Source: Clitoria ternatea
Taxonomy: Eukaryota > Streptophyta > Magnoliopsida > Fabales > Fabaceae
NCBI GenBank assembly: GCA_037962975.1
Contig: CM075669.1
Coordinates: 110,810,501 to 110,874,500, forward strand
Reading direction: 5' to 3'
DNA: 64,000 nucleotides
The notes below the pieces were generated by a model. That model did not search any database. It worked only from the letters and a program-made list of their open reading frames with translations, and was not told the DNA's origin. Below, one piece after another: positions 12,659 through 24,147 of the stretch. Each line of letters opens with the position of its first letter. Within the stretch, counting starts at the first letter, position 1. The position numbers and the translations under genes were made by a program.

Positions 12659-13007
12659 TTCCCTACCTGTAATTCGACTCTTGAACTCGAAATCTCATTT
12701 TATTTATTAGTGTCTTAACAGGAAAGGTTTCCTCATATCAGTGACGACTCCATTTTTCAGAAGGAAATCCGAATTCTTTTTTGAGGAGATGTTTTAGCAA
12801 ATAATGACACACTTTGGTCCCTTTAAATCACAATAAATGACGGCACACTTTAATTTTATGTAAAGTATACTATAGTTTTTCAGTTACTTTAGTGTTAAAA
12901 TTATTATCCGTACGTGTTATAACTATTATATTTAATCAAAAATTTGTCATTAATTTAATTTATAAACTACAACTTTGGTTTAATAAGGTAATCAACTTAG
13001 GCTAATA
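12659..13007. other. Intergenic stretch, nothing recognised
   Basis: AT-rich sequence between the outer LTR and the possible CACTA remnant. I see no coding sequence, RNA gene or repeat boundary. TTCCC, directly after the LTR, would be the right-hand TSD of the outer element if its left end were available. Confidence 0.5.
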
Positions 13008-13467
13008 GCACAAAAAAGGCATAAACAAACAACTAAAAAACCTAAGTGACGGGCATAACAAAATCACTATCAGCGACGGGTCTACACCATCGCTGGTATC
13101 AGCTTAGACGAAAGAGCCATTGCTAACATCAATAACAAATGTGTAAGAGGATTAGTGACGACGCTACTACCGTCGCTAGAGTTATGCTACATGGATCTGC
13201 GATCAGTTTTGTCATTGAATTAGTGACGGAATTGATAATAATATTTAGTGGCGGAACGAAACATGGGAGAAACTCCCGTCATTGTCCATGTCAACTTTGT
13301 AAAGAAGTGACTTGTAGATGAGAGGAGCATCGACAAGCGGGAGTGGTGTTGGCTACGTAGGTTTTCAGTGGTCACGAAACACGTCATGACGTCACTAAAT
13401 GGGTTAGTTATGCTAGTGTCAACGATGGAAGACAGTCATCATTAATCCATATTTTTTTGTTGTTGTG
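13008..13467. mobile_element. Possible degraded CACTA-like element
   Basis: The segment is rich in GCGACGG, GTGACGG and CCGTCGCT words in both orientations, as in CACTA subterminal regions. It begins CACAAAAAAGG and ends TTGTTGTTGTG, which would be weak CAC...GTG termini. I could not find a matching 3-bp TSD and the inverted repeat is poor, so both ends are uncertain. The open frame at 13139-13321 matches nothing I know. Confidence 0.3.
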
Positions 13468-14624
13468 AATTTAACCTACTTTAAATTTCATTGTATTATA
13501 AATATTTTGATATAAACTTACAAATGATAATAAACATTCATTATGTATCTAGAGAATTAGAAAACATACAATCTTAAGTTTTAATTGTTCGATCTTAAAT
13601 AATTAATTGACATTTTATACTATCTTTGAATGGAAGTTGAATACAAAGTTAAATTACTTGTTAAATTATCATGATTAATTTTATTATACATTTCTACCGT
13701 AGATTTAACTCGCTTCAACTTTTATTCTTTTTGTTTATGACTAATAAGCAATATATATTCCCTAATAACACGAGAAACATGTCATTTTTAGTTTGATTGT
13801 TTGATCTTAAATAAACTTTGTATTATAAAATTTATGAATTATTTTCTATTACTTAAGCTTAGATAATTTGTAGTACCGGTATTATGCTATATTAATTCAT
13901 AATTTTTTTTTTAAAAAGAGCTTTCTATCTTCTAACTATCATTATCTACAAAGTTTATATCACCCACCTAATAAACTTTAAATCAATTTTAATATAAATA
14001 TTTAATGAAAATTAGAAATTATTTATTACATTATATACACTTTAATATGCATATCAAAATATCGCTCTAGTTAAAATATACTTTTAACCCGTATATAAAC
14101 TTTAAATAATTTTTTATGCATATTAAAATATCTATTCAAGACAAATATATCACTATTATACATAATTATTTTATTTTTCAACCATCAAAATCTTTAATTC
14201 TACGCAATATAAATATTTTACTTATCTAAATTTATTTATTTATTAAATTATTTTTAAACTAATTGTATTGCCTACGATAATTGTTTAATGTACCCGTTAT
14301 GTGTTATTTTAGAAAAAGATCAATGTAAATAGATAAACTGGAGGGAAAAACTTGAAGTGATGAAAGCCTTTCAGAGGTTATTTTTGGGAATACAGGCATA
14401 AACAGAGTTGCTAATGTAACAGCAGTTCCTTTTTTTGTTTGGCTTCTCCATCCACTACTTTTCTTCAGAAGGAGACACACCATCCTGTTCCAACACAACT
14501 CTGAACTTCTAAGCACTTTGTTTTTGTTTATTATTATAATTTTTTATTTATCTCACTTGTTCTATACCTTGGAACCATTCATTTGCTCAAGGTTTCTCTT
14601 TGTTCACAACACACTAAGTGCACC
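13468..14624 (+). other. TBL upstream region and 5' UTR
   Basis: AT-rich DNA with no recognisable element up to about 14290, then the likely promoter and 5' UTR of the TBL gene. The 200 bp before the start codon are T-rich and pyrimidine-rich, as in plant leaders. I cannot place the transcription start or a convincing TATA box. Confidence 0.4.
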
Positions 14625-17600
14625 ATGCATGTTCTTCTTTCAACTGACTACAAGAGAGTCACATTCCCAGAACCATTTCTGTCACACAGAAGAAGAGTGT
14701 TTTCTGGGTTCAGTTTAGGTGTTGCAGCTTCTCTTGTTCTCTTGTCTCTCTTCTTTCTCGGTTACTCCCTCAGGGTTCCCAAAGTTGAAGTCTTTGTGCC
14801 CAAACTTGACAATTTTAATGCAAATGCACATGCAAGTCTTGCCTTTGATTCTTGCCCATTTTTCAGCACTAACCACTCTTCTAATGCCTCTGACACTTCA
14901 AAGTCTCCACATGGTTCTGAGAGTTCTGTGCAGAGAATTGAAGAAGGAAATACAAGTACAACACATGAAGTGAATGTGTCAGATACTGGACAAAATGGGA
15001 AGAACATGAAGAGGGGTTTGGAGAATTCTACTTTGAGTTCTAATTTGGGGTCAGAGAGTAACAAGGGTAAGCATGAAGAGGTTTTGGTTGGTGAAAAGAA
15101 TGTAACTGTCATCCATAATGATTCCAAAGTGGAGAAAATGCAAGTTGGTTTGAGTAATGAAAAGTGTGACATCTTTGATGGGAAGTGGGTAAGAGATGGT
15201 GCTTCAAAGCCATACTATGCATTAGGTTCTTGTCCACTAATTGATAGGGATTTTAATTGTCACCTTAATGGGAGGCCTGATTCTGAATATGTTAAATGGA
15301 GGTGGCAGCCAAATGGGTGCAAAATTCCAAGGTAAAATGGTAACCGTTTTTCACTAAATAGATACTATAAAATGCTATTGTAACGTTATTCACCTTTGGT
15401 AAGAAAGATTGAATATTTATTATGATAATTAAATGAAAGAAAGGTTTGTTATAAACATTATGGCTGCAAATTAAAATTTGTTGGGACTTATTGTTGTGAG
15501 TTTTAGTGTTTTAGACTCGGTTTTGGGTAGGGGCAATTTTAATTGTAAACCAAAAAAAAAAATGCATTTAATGTCAGCTACAAAATATGCAATTTTTTTT
15601 ATTTGATAATAATTGATGTCATGTTATGATTTCTCAGTTTGAGTGCTACTGATTTTCTGAAGAGGTTAAGGGGGCAGAGGCTGGTTTTTGTTGGGGATTC
15701 ATTGAACAGGAACATGTGGGAGTCGCTTGTTTGCATCCTCCGTCAAAGCATCAGGAACAAGAAACGTGTGTTTGAAATTTCAGGAAAATGGGAATTCAAG
15801 AAGAAAGGTGTCTATTCTTTTAGATTTGAGGCAAGTTTTGTGAATTTCTATGATGTTTTGTTGAGTGAAAATCTTGTATTGGTATGGTGCATTATTAGAG
15901 CTTCTTGTGTTTTTTTAGGATTATAATTGTTCGGTAGATTTTGTTGGTTCACCATTCATTGTTCGAGAGTCAACTTTCAAAGGCAAAAATGGGTCATTTG
16001 AGACATTAAGATTGGACTTGATGGATCAGACTACTACCAGGTATCAGGATGCTAATATCATAGTATTCAATACAGGCCATTGGTGGACCCATGATAAAAC
16101 ATCAAAAGGGTGAGTTTAGTTCCTGTAATTTTTTTAAAAATGTTAAATGTTATTATAAAATCACTCTTTGCTTCAAAATTTGTCCTCGAATCCATACATT
16201 GTTACAATGATGCCGCTCGAAGAGAAAATCACAATAGGTTTTGTTTAATAAATAAATGTTAGTGGTCAATTTGATAATTTTTGTTAGCTGATGAAATCCA
16301 ACTTTCATTCTCTTCCCTTCACCGTTAGACCAATCTTATATATCTAATAACAATAGAATTTTATCATGATATCAATTTCAATTTCTTCCTATGTGTCACA
16401 TTATTTTGTATTTGTAATTTTGTAATGTGAGATTGCTTTATCAATCAAATTATTAATCACTTTTGTCTTTCTCTTCTATTTATATTCTATCATATACTGC
16501 CTGCTGCATATGCTCCTAATAAGCATATGGAATTGAGGTTTCTGATATTGCTGTCATCTGCTACTGTGACAGAAAAAACTATTATCAAGAGGGAAACCAT
16601 GTATACCCAAAACTGGAGGCTCTGGATGCATATAAGAAGGCTTTGACCACTTGGGCTAAATGGGTTGACCGAAAAATTGATGCCAATCAAACTCAGGTTT
16701 TCTTCAGAGGATATTCAGTTACCCATTTCTGGTATTGTTCTGTTTTCCATGGTTCAATGCATCTGTCTGGACTTACTATTGTTTCCATATTTGGACTCAA
16801 AAATTAATTGAAGCATCCTTGTAACTGAAATATGTATTACTTAAAACAAAAATTGCTAACTTGAGAAGGTCCTATCTCATTTGATATTGACAATTACATG
16901 TTCACTGGCAGTTTCCTTTCTATAAATATAGTTATGCAATAATGAATGTGCAATAAGCCATAATTGGAAAATGGAGATTATGGAGCCATTTTTGGTAATT
17001 GGTAATACACCCTTAGCAATCTTATCCGAAATCAAATTGATAAACAGAAAGTTCGTGGTAGTTGAAAACTTGAAATTAAATAAACTTAAAGGTTAATTAC
17101 ATTTTTCTAGTCCTCTCTGGTTACTTTTTCATTTTATTGTATTGGGTAAAACCTCTTGAGCTATTGTTTGTTTTAGTATTGATATTGGTTTGCTACTTCA
17201 TGTTGTTCTCTCTCACCCCTACTCCCACCATCCCAGGTTGGAAAATCCTTGCTATCTAGTTGATCTGGTGTCAGCAGCATGTGTGGACTTGCCTTTAAAT
17301 TTTTTAACACATTCCTTACCATTAACTGAACTTTATTAGTATTGTTAGTTGTGTGGGTCTCACTCCATATTTAAGGAATCTCACTCACGATTTTGTGATT
17401 GTAAAGAGTGTATTAGCTCTAACAATTTTTTATATTAAATTACTACTGCAAATTCTAAAATACAATTAGCTCTAATTTATTTTATACCAATGTTAGCATC
17501 CCTGGTCCATGCTAAGTAAATATAAATTTACCTGCCAAATGGCATAAAAAAGCCTGTTATCATTTAAGCTAACCATTGACCACTTATCATTTGAATTAAC

Positions 17601-18354
17601 TACTTGCAATAGACTTAACCTTTAATCATTTCTCTTAACCACCATTATAACTGAAACTTTGTCCAATGTAGCAGTGACTATAATAGTATATTTCAGAGGA
17701 GTAAACCTTTAAGTTAATCAATATAAATCATGCACTTTAGTCTTTGAAATTTTAAAATCTGAAATTAGTCCTTGACTTTATGAAATGACATTCTATTTAG
17801 TCCTTTTTAAGTTTAAACAACAGTGAAAAATATAATACAAAAGGACTAAAGTGAATGACAGTTTGCAATGTAAGATACTAATTTGAGATTTTTAAATCTC
17901 TAGGATTAAAGTGCATGATCCATACAATCTCACTAACTTATGTTTACTCTATTTTAGAAATTTAGTAATTCATATCCATTTGGTATGAATAAATTCTACA
18001 CATCATTGCAGGGGTGGACAGTGGAATTCAGGAGGACAGTGCCACAAAGAAACTGAGCCAATATTTAATGAAACTTACTTACAAAAGTATCCTTCAAAAA
18101 TGTTGGCTCTAGAGCATGTAATCCAAAATATGAAGACCCCAGTTATATATATGAATGTGAGTAGGCTCACAGATTACAGAAAAGATGCACATCCTTCAGT
18201 GTTCAGACAGGATTACAAGACATCAATGAATCAGAACTCCACTGCACTATTTGAAGATTGCAGCCATTGGTGCTTGCCCGGGGTACCAGATACATGGAAT
18301 GAATTGCTATATGTTTCTCTCTTAAAATATGGAAAGGGAGCTTGGAAAAGTTGA
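14625..18354 (+). CDS. TBL: Trichome birefringence-like (TBL) polysaccharide O-acetyltransferase
   Basis: Five exons join to 1593 bases, or 530 residues: 14625-15331, 15638-15830, 15919-16109, 16573-16731 and 18012-18354. Frames agree at all junctions and the stop is TGA. The protein has a short N-terminus with RRR (22-24) before a single membrane segment (about 27-49), a Ser/Asn-rich stem (50-175), the TBL domain from CDIFDGKWV (181), and the PMR5/CASP part. The catalytic GDS motif is at 255-257 (VFVGDSLNRN) and the DxxH motif is DCSHWCLPG (D499, H502). TBL proteins are Golgi type II membrane enzymes that O-acetylate wall polysaccharides. The EYVKWRWQPNGC and MWESLVCILR blocks place it with TBR/TBL1/TBL2/TBL4. 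The start chosen is the first ATG in frame. Intron 2 has a GC donor. W at the exon 4/5 junction (THFW/GGQW) replaces the usual R or S. Confidence 0.92.
15831..15918 (+). other. GC-AG intron of the TBL gene
   Basis: This 88-bp phase-0 intron joins RFE to DYNC exactly as the family requires. The donor is GAG/GCAAGT, which matches the plant GC-donor consensus. The acceptor is TTTTTTAG/GAT. No GT in reach gives the conserved protein. Confidence 0.85.
17727..17920. mobile_element. MITE-like foldback in TBL intron 4
   Basis: Two ~80-bp imperfect inverted arms run from ATCATGCACTTTAGTC (17727) to GATTAAAGTGCATGAT (17919). They share ATCATGCACTTTA, an AAATTAGT block, and the inner block TTTAGTCCTTTT. 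There is no coding capacity. The flanks do not show a clear TSD. The element lies 91 bp upstream of the exon 5 acceptor. Confidence 0.65.
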
Positions 18355-19071
18355 GCAAAACTCCTCATCATTCCACAACCTATTTCTGATTCTTTTATGT
18401 TTTGGTTCCACATATATATATTTAAAGTTTTGTTTCAACATATTTTGCTGTGTGTGTTTAAGGTGTGGTTTTGATTAGAATGAAAAGAAACCAAGGGAAG
18501 AAAATAGGATAGTGCATTGGTTTGTCAATTCTTCCCATTTTTTTGAGGTTCGAACAATTTTCTGCTGGATGTGGTTTTTGGCCCTTATGATCTTGCAGGA
18601 GTCGCTCTTTCTTAAGGTGTTTGGTATACGTAAATAGGGGTTGTAGACCCAACATTTTTACCCCTCAAAAAATGTGTTAAGATTGTAAATATGTTTCCAT
18701 GTTTATTTATTTATAAGCATGTTTCTAATTCCTTTTAATCAATATTTTTAAAACTGGATTGGTTATCGAATTGTTGAGAGTATTGAAGTGAATTAAACGT
18801 TGAATTATAAGTGAAGTGCTAGTAATAGAGTAAAATCGAATCGGTCACTTACCCGGTTTAAGATTCAATCGACCAGTTTTTGATACCAATGCGTTGAATG
18901 GTATAGAAATTTAGTACTTCAGTGTGTTTTGATATGAAATTCTCTCTCATATATCGGTACCGGTACCAGAGAATCAAGGAACAAATTTTAAGTAAAATAA
19001 GAGTGATTTTTTTATGAGGAACACATTCTAATGTTGAGATTAACTTAAATGCACATTTAGACCATTTCAAT

Positions 19072-19159
19072 ATTCCAAAATTAATTATATCAAAACCTAA
19101 AACAAATATACACTTATTCCAAAATTAATTATATCAAAACCTAAAACAAATATACACTT
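19072..19159. repeat. Perfect 44-bp tandem duplication
   Basis: Two identical 44-base copies lie head to tail (19072-19115 and 19116-19159), each starting ATTCCAAAATTAATTATATC. The lack of differences points to a recent duplication. Confidence 0.95.
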
Positions 19160-21936
19160 AAACAGTGAAACATTACCCATCAATCATGACCAATAAATGT
19201 TTCTCTTGTTGAAATGGTAAAAGGTTTTGTCTTCATGTTAATTTTAGTAAATAAAATTTTTCATTTCTCTGAATGTTTATTCATATGTATAGGGCAGACT
19301 ATTTATCTCTCTACTTTCCTGGAATGCTTCCAATGTTAGTAGAATCATAAACTCAAGTGAAAATGGGGCATGGTCATTGTTGACTATTAACGACTTTTTA
19401 AGGAGTCGTCTGAAGCATGTTCTAATTAATCAACTTCTGCAAAACATAATCTTACACTTTAAGGAAGAACGCTACTATAATTCTTTTATTGCTCAAAAGA
19501 CCACACATGACACAACGCAGCAGGCATATACATATAGAAAAAGAAGCACACAGCAAGGGATAGATATATGATTATGATCACAATTACATACCTACTCACA
19601 ATTACATACCTACTCACATCTGCATAAACTGAAGAGAAAGCTGGATTCAGGTCAGCTGCAAATTGAGTGTTATGGACAGCACAAGTTTGTACTTGTAGCT
19701 AGCTTCTCAAAGGAAGAACATGCATGATGCATCATTGTTTATTACATTCTACTGGAAGAAAAACTACAATAGTCATACATAGCCATTAGGTCCCCCTAAT
19801 GAGAGAGTGTCCATTGCCTTTTTGTGACTTGCCGGTTTGCCATGCTGTAGTCAAAGCTTCTCTATCTGTTGTTCCTATGGAGAATGCTTCACTGCTTCAT
19901 GCTACTCAGAATTATGCTTCTCCATGTACACCCTTTGTGATTAGAGAAGCCAATGGCTAAGCATGAGCAAACTGTTGGAGGTGGAGGGGGTGAGTGAGGA
20001 CCCTCTCACACAACCCTCCATGCTTCTTTAAGAGCCATGGATGAATCTTTGCCAACAAAGCTCCATGCCTACACCAGATTCAGGTTTGATAGGATTGGTT
20101 GGAATGATTTTTTCCAAAGGGGCTCTTTGAAGAGCTAGTGGAGAAGTTAGTTTCTGACCTTTGGTTTAAATAGCTGATGATTTAGAAACTCATAAGTGGT
20201 ATCATCTATTCATTATCCAAATTACTTTCAAACCATCAAAAGTTGCAATTGTATAAAAGTGATGAAAGATAACATACATTACAGTGTCCATTAAAAATAA
20301 ACAAATTGGTTAAAGCATTTATTTGCATATGACAACTTTAACCTTAACCTAATTACCTAACATTTGTTATTGATCTCGTTTGTGGCAATCACCCTGGTTA
20401 GACCTACACTCAGTGATTCCTTTTCCTTTACTATTTTTTCCCCTGCTGGTTTAAATTGGAAAATTTATTTTATGAATCTACCCTAATTTGTTAATCCCTC
20501 TGTTCTACTTGAGTTGTATTTAATGTATAAAATGGGTTGACTGTAACTTCTCCAATGAATTTTAGTTTTTAGACTTTAAATTGTGGATCCTGAATTAAAG
20601 TTAAGCCTTTTTAGGTCGATGATGATTAGGTCTAATATGAGCTAAGTATATTAAAACTATATTTTTACCCTCTAATTGTATTGTTATTGGATTTGAACAC
20701 TTTTTTAAGACTTTAATTTAGATTTTAGAAGTTTGATCTGTTATTATCCTCTCGATATGGGTTAATCCATCTCTTTTGGCTACTATATTTATATTAATAT
20801 TAATGTTATAACCTTATCTTTATGAAACTAATAACATAACTTACCTATCCAAGACTTTCATTACAGATATCTTGTTATGAGTAATTGACAATGCATGCTA
20901 TACTAAATATTTTCTTTTCCCACATGGGCATTCCAAGGACTTCAAGATGAACTAGTGAATCGTGTCAAGTTTCCATAAAAAGATAACAAAATGAAATTTT
21001 TTGTGTGGTTAAAGGATATGACTGTCAATATAATAAAGTTTAAAAACATGGGTACCGACCCTCTACTTTTTCATTGGTGCTTGACTTTTGATTATTGGGT
21101 ATTATTGCATAAGTGAATCCACTAGTTGATTCTGCATCCCCACTTCTCTTTCAATGATATATATCCTCTTAATCATCCACTAATTTCATTCTTTCTCACC
21201 AGCCAGCCATATATGCCAGCAAAGCTGTGCTACAATAGCCCATTTTTTGTTTTCTTGTCTTTTGTACTTTGCAATGTGTCAAAATACCTTGCCTCCAATT
21301 TGAGATCTCAAAATCTAGAAACTTTAGCCACGAAACTGGTTTAACTTGGCTATGTTGATCCCTATCATACGCTCTTCTTTGGTGTTTTCTGGGGCCTTTT
21401 TCAACTCTCTTTTTGAAAAGCATGATTCTATTATCACCTAACGTTGAAGCCATCTATTTTTATATTTTAAGTCGATAAAAATATCAGTAAATAGCTTTTG
21501 TTTTTTTAATCGCGTGGACATAATTTTATTTGAGCTACAAACATAAATATTATTATGAAAAAACTTTCTAGATAAAGATTTTTCATCCACAAAAATTACA
21601 TAAAAGAATTAAATATATATTACATAAATTAATCACTCGTCCTTAGCTTTCAGTAGCTTCAACTCATGTGGGAGAGTCGTCTCTATTTAACTTTGCATCA
21701 GTGGGGCCGTTAGATTTTTTCGCACTTCATTATACATTATTCGTTAACTCGACGCTATTCTGATCCTTTTACAAGAATGTTTTACCTAACTTTTAAGGAT
21801 TTAAGAGCTGAAGTTAATTTAGTTACATTTATTAATTTTTTATTATTCTTTTAAAATTATCTTTAATATTAAACAAGAGATATAAGTAAATTTTTAACAT
21901 TTCTCATGTTGCATTAAAAATGGTGTATAAAATTAA

Positions 21937-21940
<4 letters not shown>

Positions 21941-21971
<31 letters not shown>
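21941..21971. repeat. (AT)n microsatellite
   Basis: An uninterrupted alternating AT run of about 30 bases, followed by an imperfect AGATATAG tail. Confidence 0.9.
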
Positions 21972-21973
<2 letters not shown>

Positions 21974-22825
21974 TATAGAAACTCTAGAGACTATCAATTA
22001 TCTATGCACGGTATAGTAAAAGGACATTTTGATTCATCAAAGAGGTTTTTTATTTCAATTTTTTAATAATAATTATAAAATTTTAATCTTATTTATAATT
22101 TATTTTCTGTTTCTACATATTTATATATAAATATATTTTTCATTTGAAAAATAAAGCAAAAATAAGGGGCATTTTAATAATTATTTATAAAAAATAGAAA
22201 TAAAAAAGACTTATTTAATTTGTCTATTATGTATAGATAAAACATTTTAAAGAGTAAATGTTGGGAGAACGCAAACAAAATTACTTAAAAAAAATAAAGT
22301 ATGTATGTAATAATGGGGTGGAAAGTGGATGAGTTATACTGAAAAGGCAAGGGATAATGCAAACAATAACAGCAGCTAGACTATCCACTCAACCTTTTTT
22401 GCCTTGCCTCTTCTTTAAGCTAGCAAACAAAACAGTCAATAGTCATCACTTTTTTATTAGGGACATATTAACCGCTGTATTTTCTTGTCACAAAATGTTT
22501 ATCAGTTATTAATTCTCAGGTTTTATATTATAGTCGTAAATATTAAAATATAATAATGACCGGTAAAAATACATTCTCTTTAAATTATTATAAATGCACT
22601 CTTCCCTAATTTTTCGTTGGTGAATTAAAACATTGATTAAGAAATATAAAAAATATTTTTTATATTTCAAATTATTATAACTACACGCTTCCCTAATTTT
22701 TAAGATAGTTTAAATATAAGCTTTTTTATGAGGTAAATATTTTAAATAATACCTTTTAATACATTGATTAATCGTACCCATTTATGTAGTGCTATTTCAA
22801 CCACCTATATGTAATATGTACCACC

Positions 22826-23986
22826 GGTTTTTTTTAAAAATGGAGCGTTTTTTTTAAATATTTTATGGTTTGGTATAGTTAACAAAATATTTTTGTGTCT
22901 AGGGTGAAAAACATCCCATTACTGATTATATTTCACATAGTGAGAATAAGAAATGTCAGAGACATGCATTTCGCAGATTCCATGGACGAAATGGTGCAGA
23001 TTTTGTCATGTGTTAGCTCCTGATGTATTTCTCCTAATGAGAAGAAGAAACCCCGGTCAATGTCACGTCAGTCAGCCATTTCGCCTAGTGAGAAGAAGAA
23101 ATACAGGTCAATGTCTTTTCATTGGACAACCATACGAAATGTCAGTAAAAAAAATATAAAAAAAATATAAAATATAATTTCTTTAATAAAGTTTTCATAA
23201 AAAATAATATTAAAAAATATAAATAAATGATTTTGAAAATTAAAGTAACTACAAATTTTTAAAGTTGTATTTAAAATTAATTTAATAACAATTATTTTTA
23301 ACAAAATTCATTAAAATTTTATTTTAGAAAAATTTAAATTACCAACCCCATCACATTAAAATTTAAATTACATTTTTAGTGTTATATTATTTAATGTTAT
23401 TTGTATATCTCAAGTTAAAAAATTGGTATATTTATTTTGAATTTAATTTTTTATTTCAATTTTATAAAAAATTAATTTAAAATTTTCTAAAATAAAATTT
23501 TAATGAAATTTGTTAAAAATAACTGTTATTAAATTAATTTTAAATACAACTTTAAAAATTTGTAGTTACTTTAATTTTCAAAATCGTTTATTTATATTTT
23601 TTTAATATTATTTTTTATGAAAACTTTATTAAAGAAATTATATTTTATATTTATTTTTATATTTTTTACTGACATTTCGCATGGTTGTCCAATGAAAAGA
23701 CATTGACCTGTATTTCTTCTTCTCACTAGGCGAAATGGCCGACTGACGTGACATTGACCGGGGTTTCTCCTCATTAGGAGAAATACATTAGGAGCTGACA
23801 CATGACAAAATCTGCACCATTTCGTCCATGGAATCTGCGAAATGCATGTCTCTGACATTTCTTATTCTCACTATACGAAATATAATCAGTGATGGGATGT
23901 TTTCCACCCCAGACACAAAAATATTTTGTTAACTATACCAAACCCTAAAATATTTTAAAAAAATGCTCCATTTTTAAAAAAAAGCC
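22826..23986. mobile_element. MULE-like foldback element with ~515-bp terminal inverted repeats
   Basis: The element begins GGTTTTTTTTAAAAATGGAG and ends in the reverse of GGCTTTTTTTTAAAAATGGA. It is flanked by a perfect 9-bp duplication TGTACCACC (22817-22825 and 23987-23995). The left arm (22826 to about 23340) and right arm (about 23471-23986) pair almost throughout, leaving a ~130-bp spacer. The long TIRs and 9-bp TSD fit the Mutator superfamily. Each arm repeats ATTTCGCCTAGTGAGAAGAA-type subunits. There is no transposase, so it is non-autonomous. Mirror-image open frames starting MSETCISQIPW occur in both arms and are by-products of the repeat. Confidence 0.88.
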
Positions 23987-24147
23987 TGTACCACCAAACA
24001 CGTCAACAAATTAGTACTAGATTATTTTAGCTACATGAGATGAAGTTTAGAATTCGAATCCTAGATAATCCAATTACGTTAATTTAGTTTGTTAAAAGAA
24101 AGCTTTATTGTGTATGGTAAAACAAGTTTTACTATTTATAATAATAT

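Larger units (their letters stand above)
18355..22816. other. TBL 3' flank and intergenic DNA
   Basis: This stretch begins with the TBL 3' UTR. It has no coding sequence I can support; the short open frames (for example 18458-18655, 21126-21344) lack homology or composition signals. It holds a 44-bp tandem duplication (19072-19159), a small 18-bp repeat pair (about 19579-19616) and an (AT)n tract (21941-21971). The segment 19750-20170 is less AT-rich and contains the word GACTTGCCGG, but no convincing precursor. Confidence 0.5.

Noticed and set aside
13008..13467. A confident CACTA MITE call
   Set aside because: The terminal repeats match only loosely and the flanking trinucleotides (TAG and AAT) do not agree, so it is kept only as a low-confidence feature.
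19815..19835. miR169-like word (GACTTGCCGG preceded by GCC) in the TBL downstream region
   Set aside because: Only the last ten or eleven bases match the miR169 3' half, the 5' seed region does not, and I found no complementary star arm nearby to form a precursor.
22953..23858. Two similar open frames (starting MSETCISQIPW) on opposite strands, as a gene pair
   Set aside because: They lie in the two arms of the inverted repeat, so their similarity follows from the TIRs. There is no known domain.
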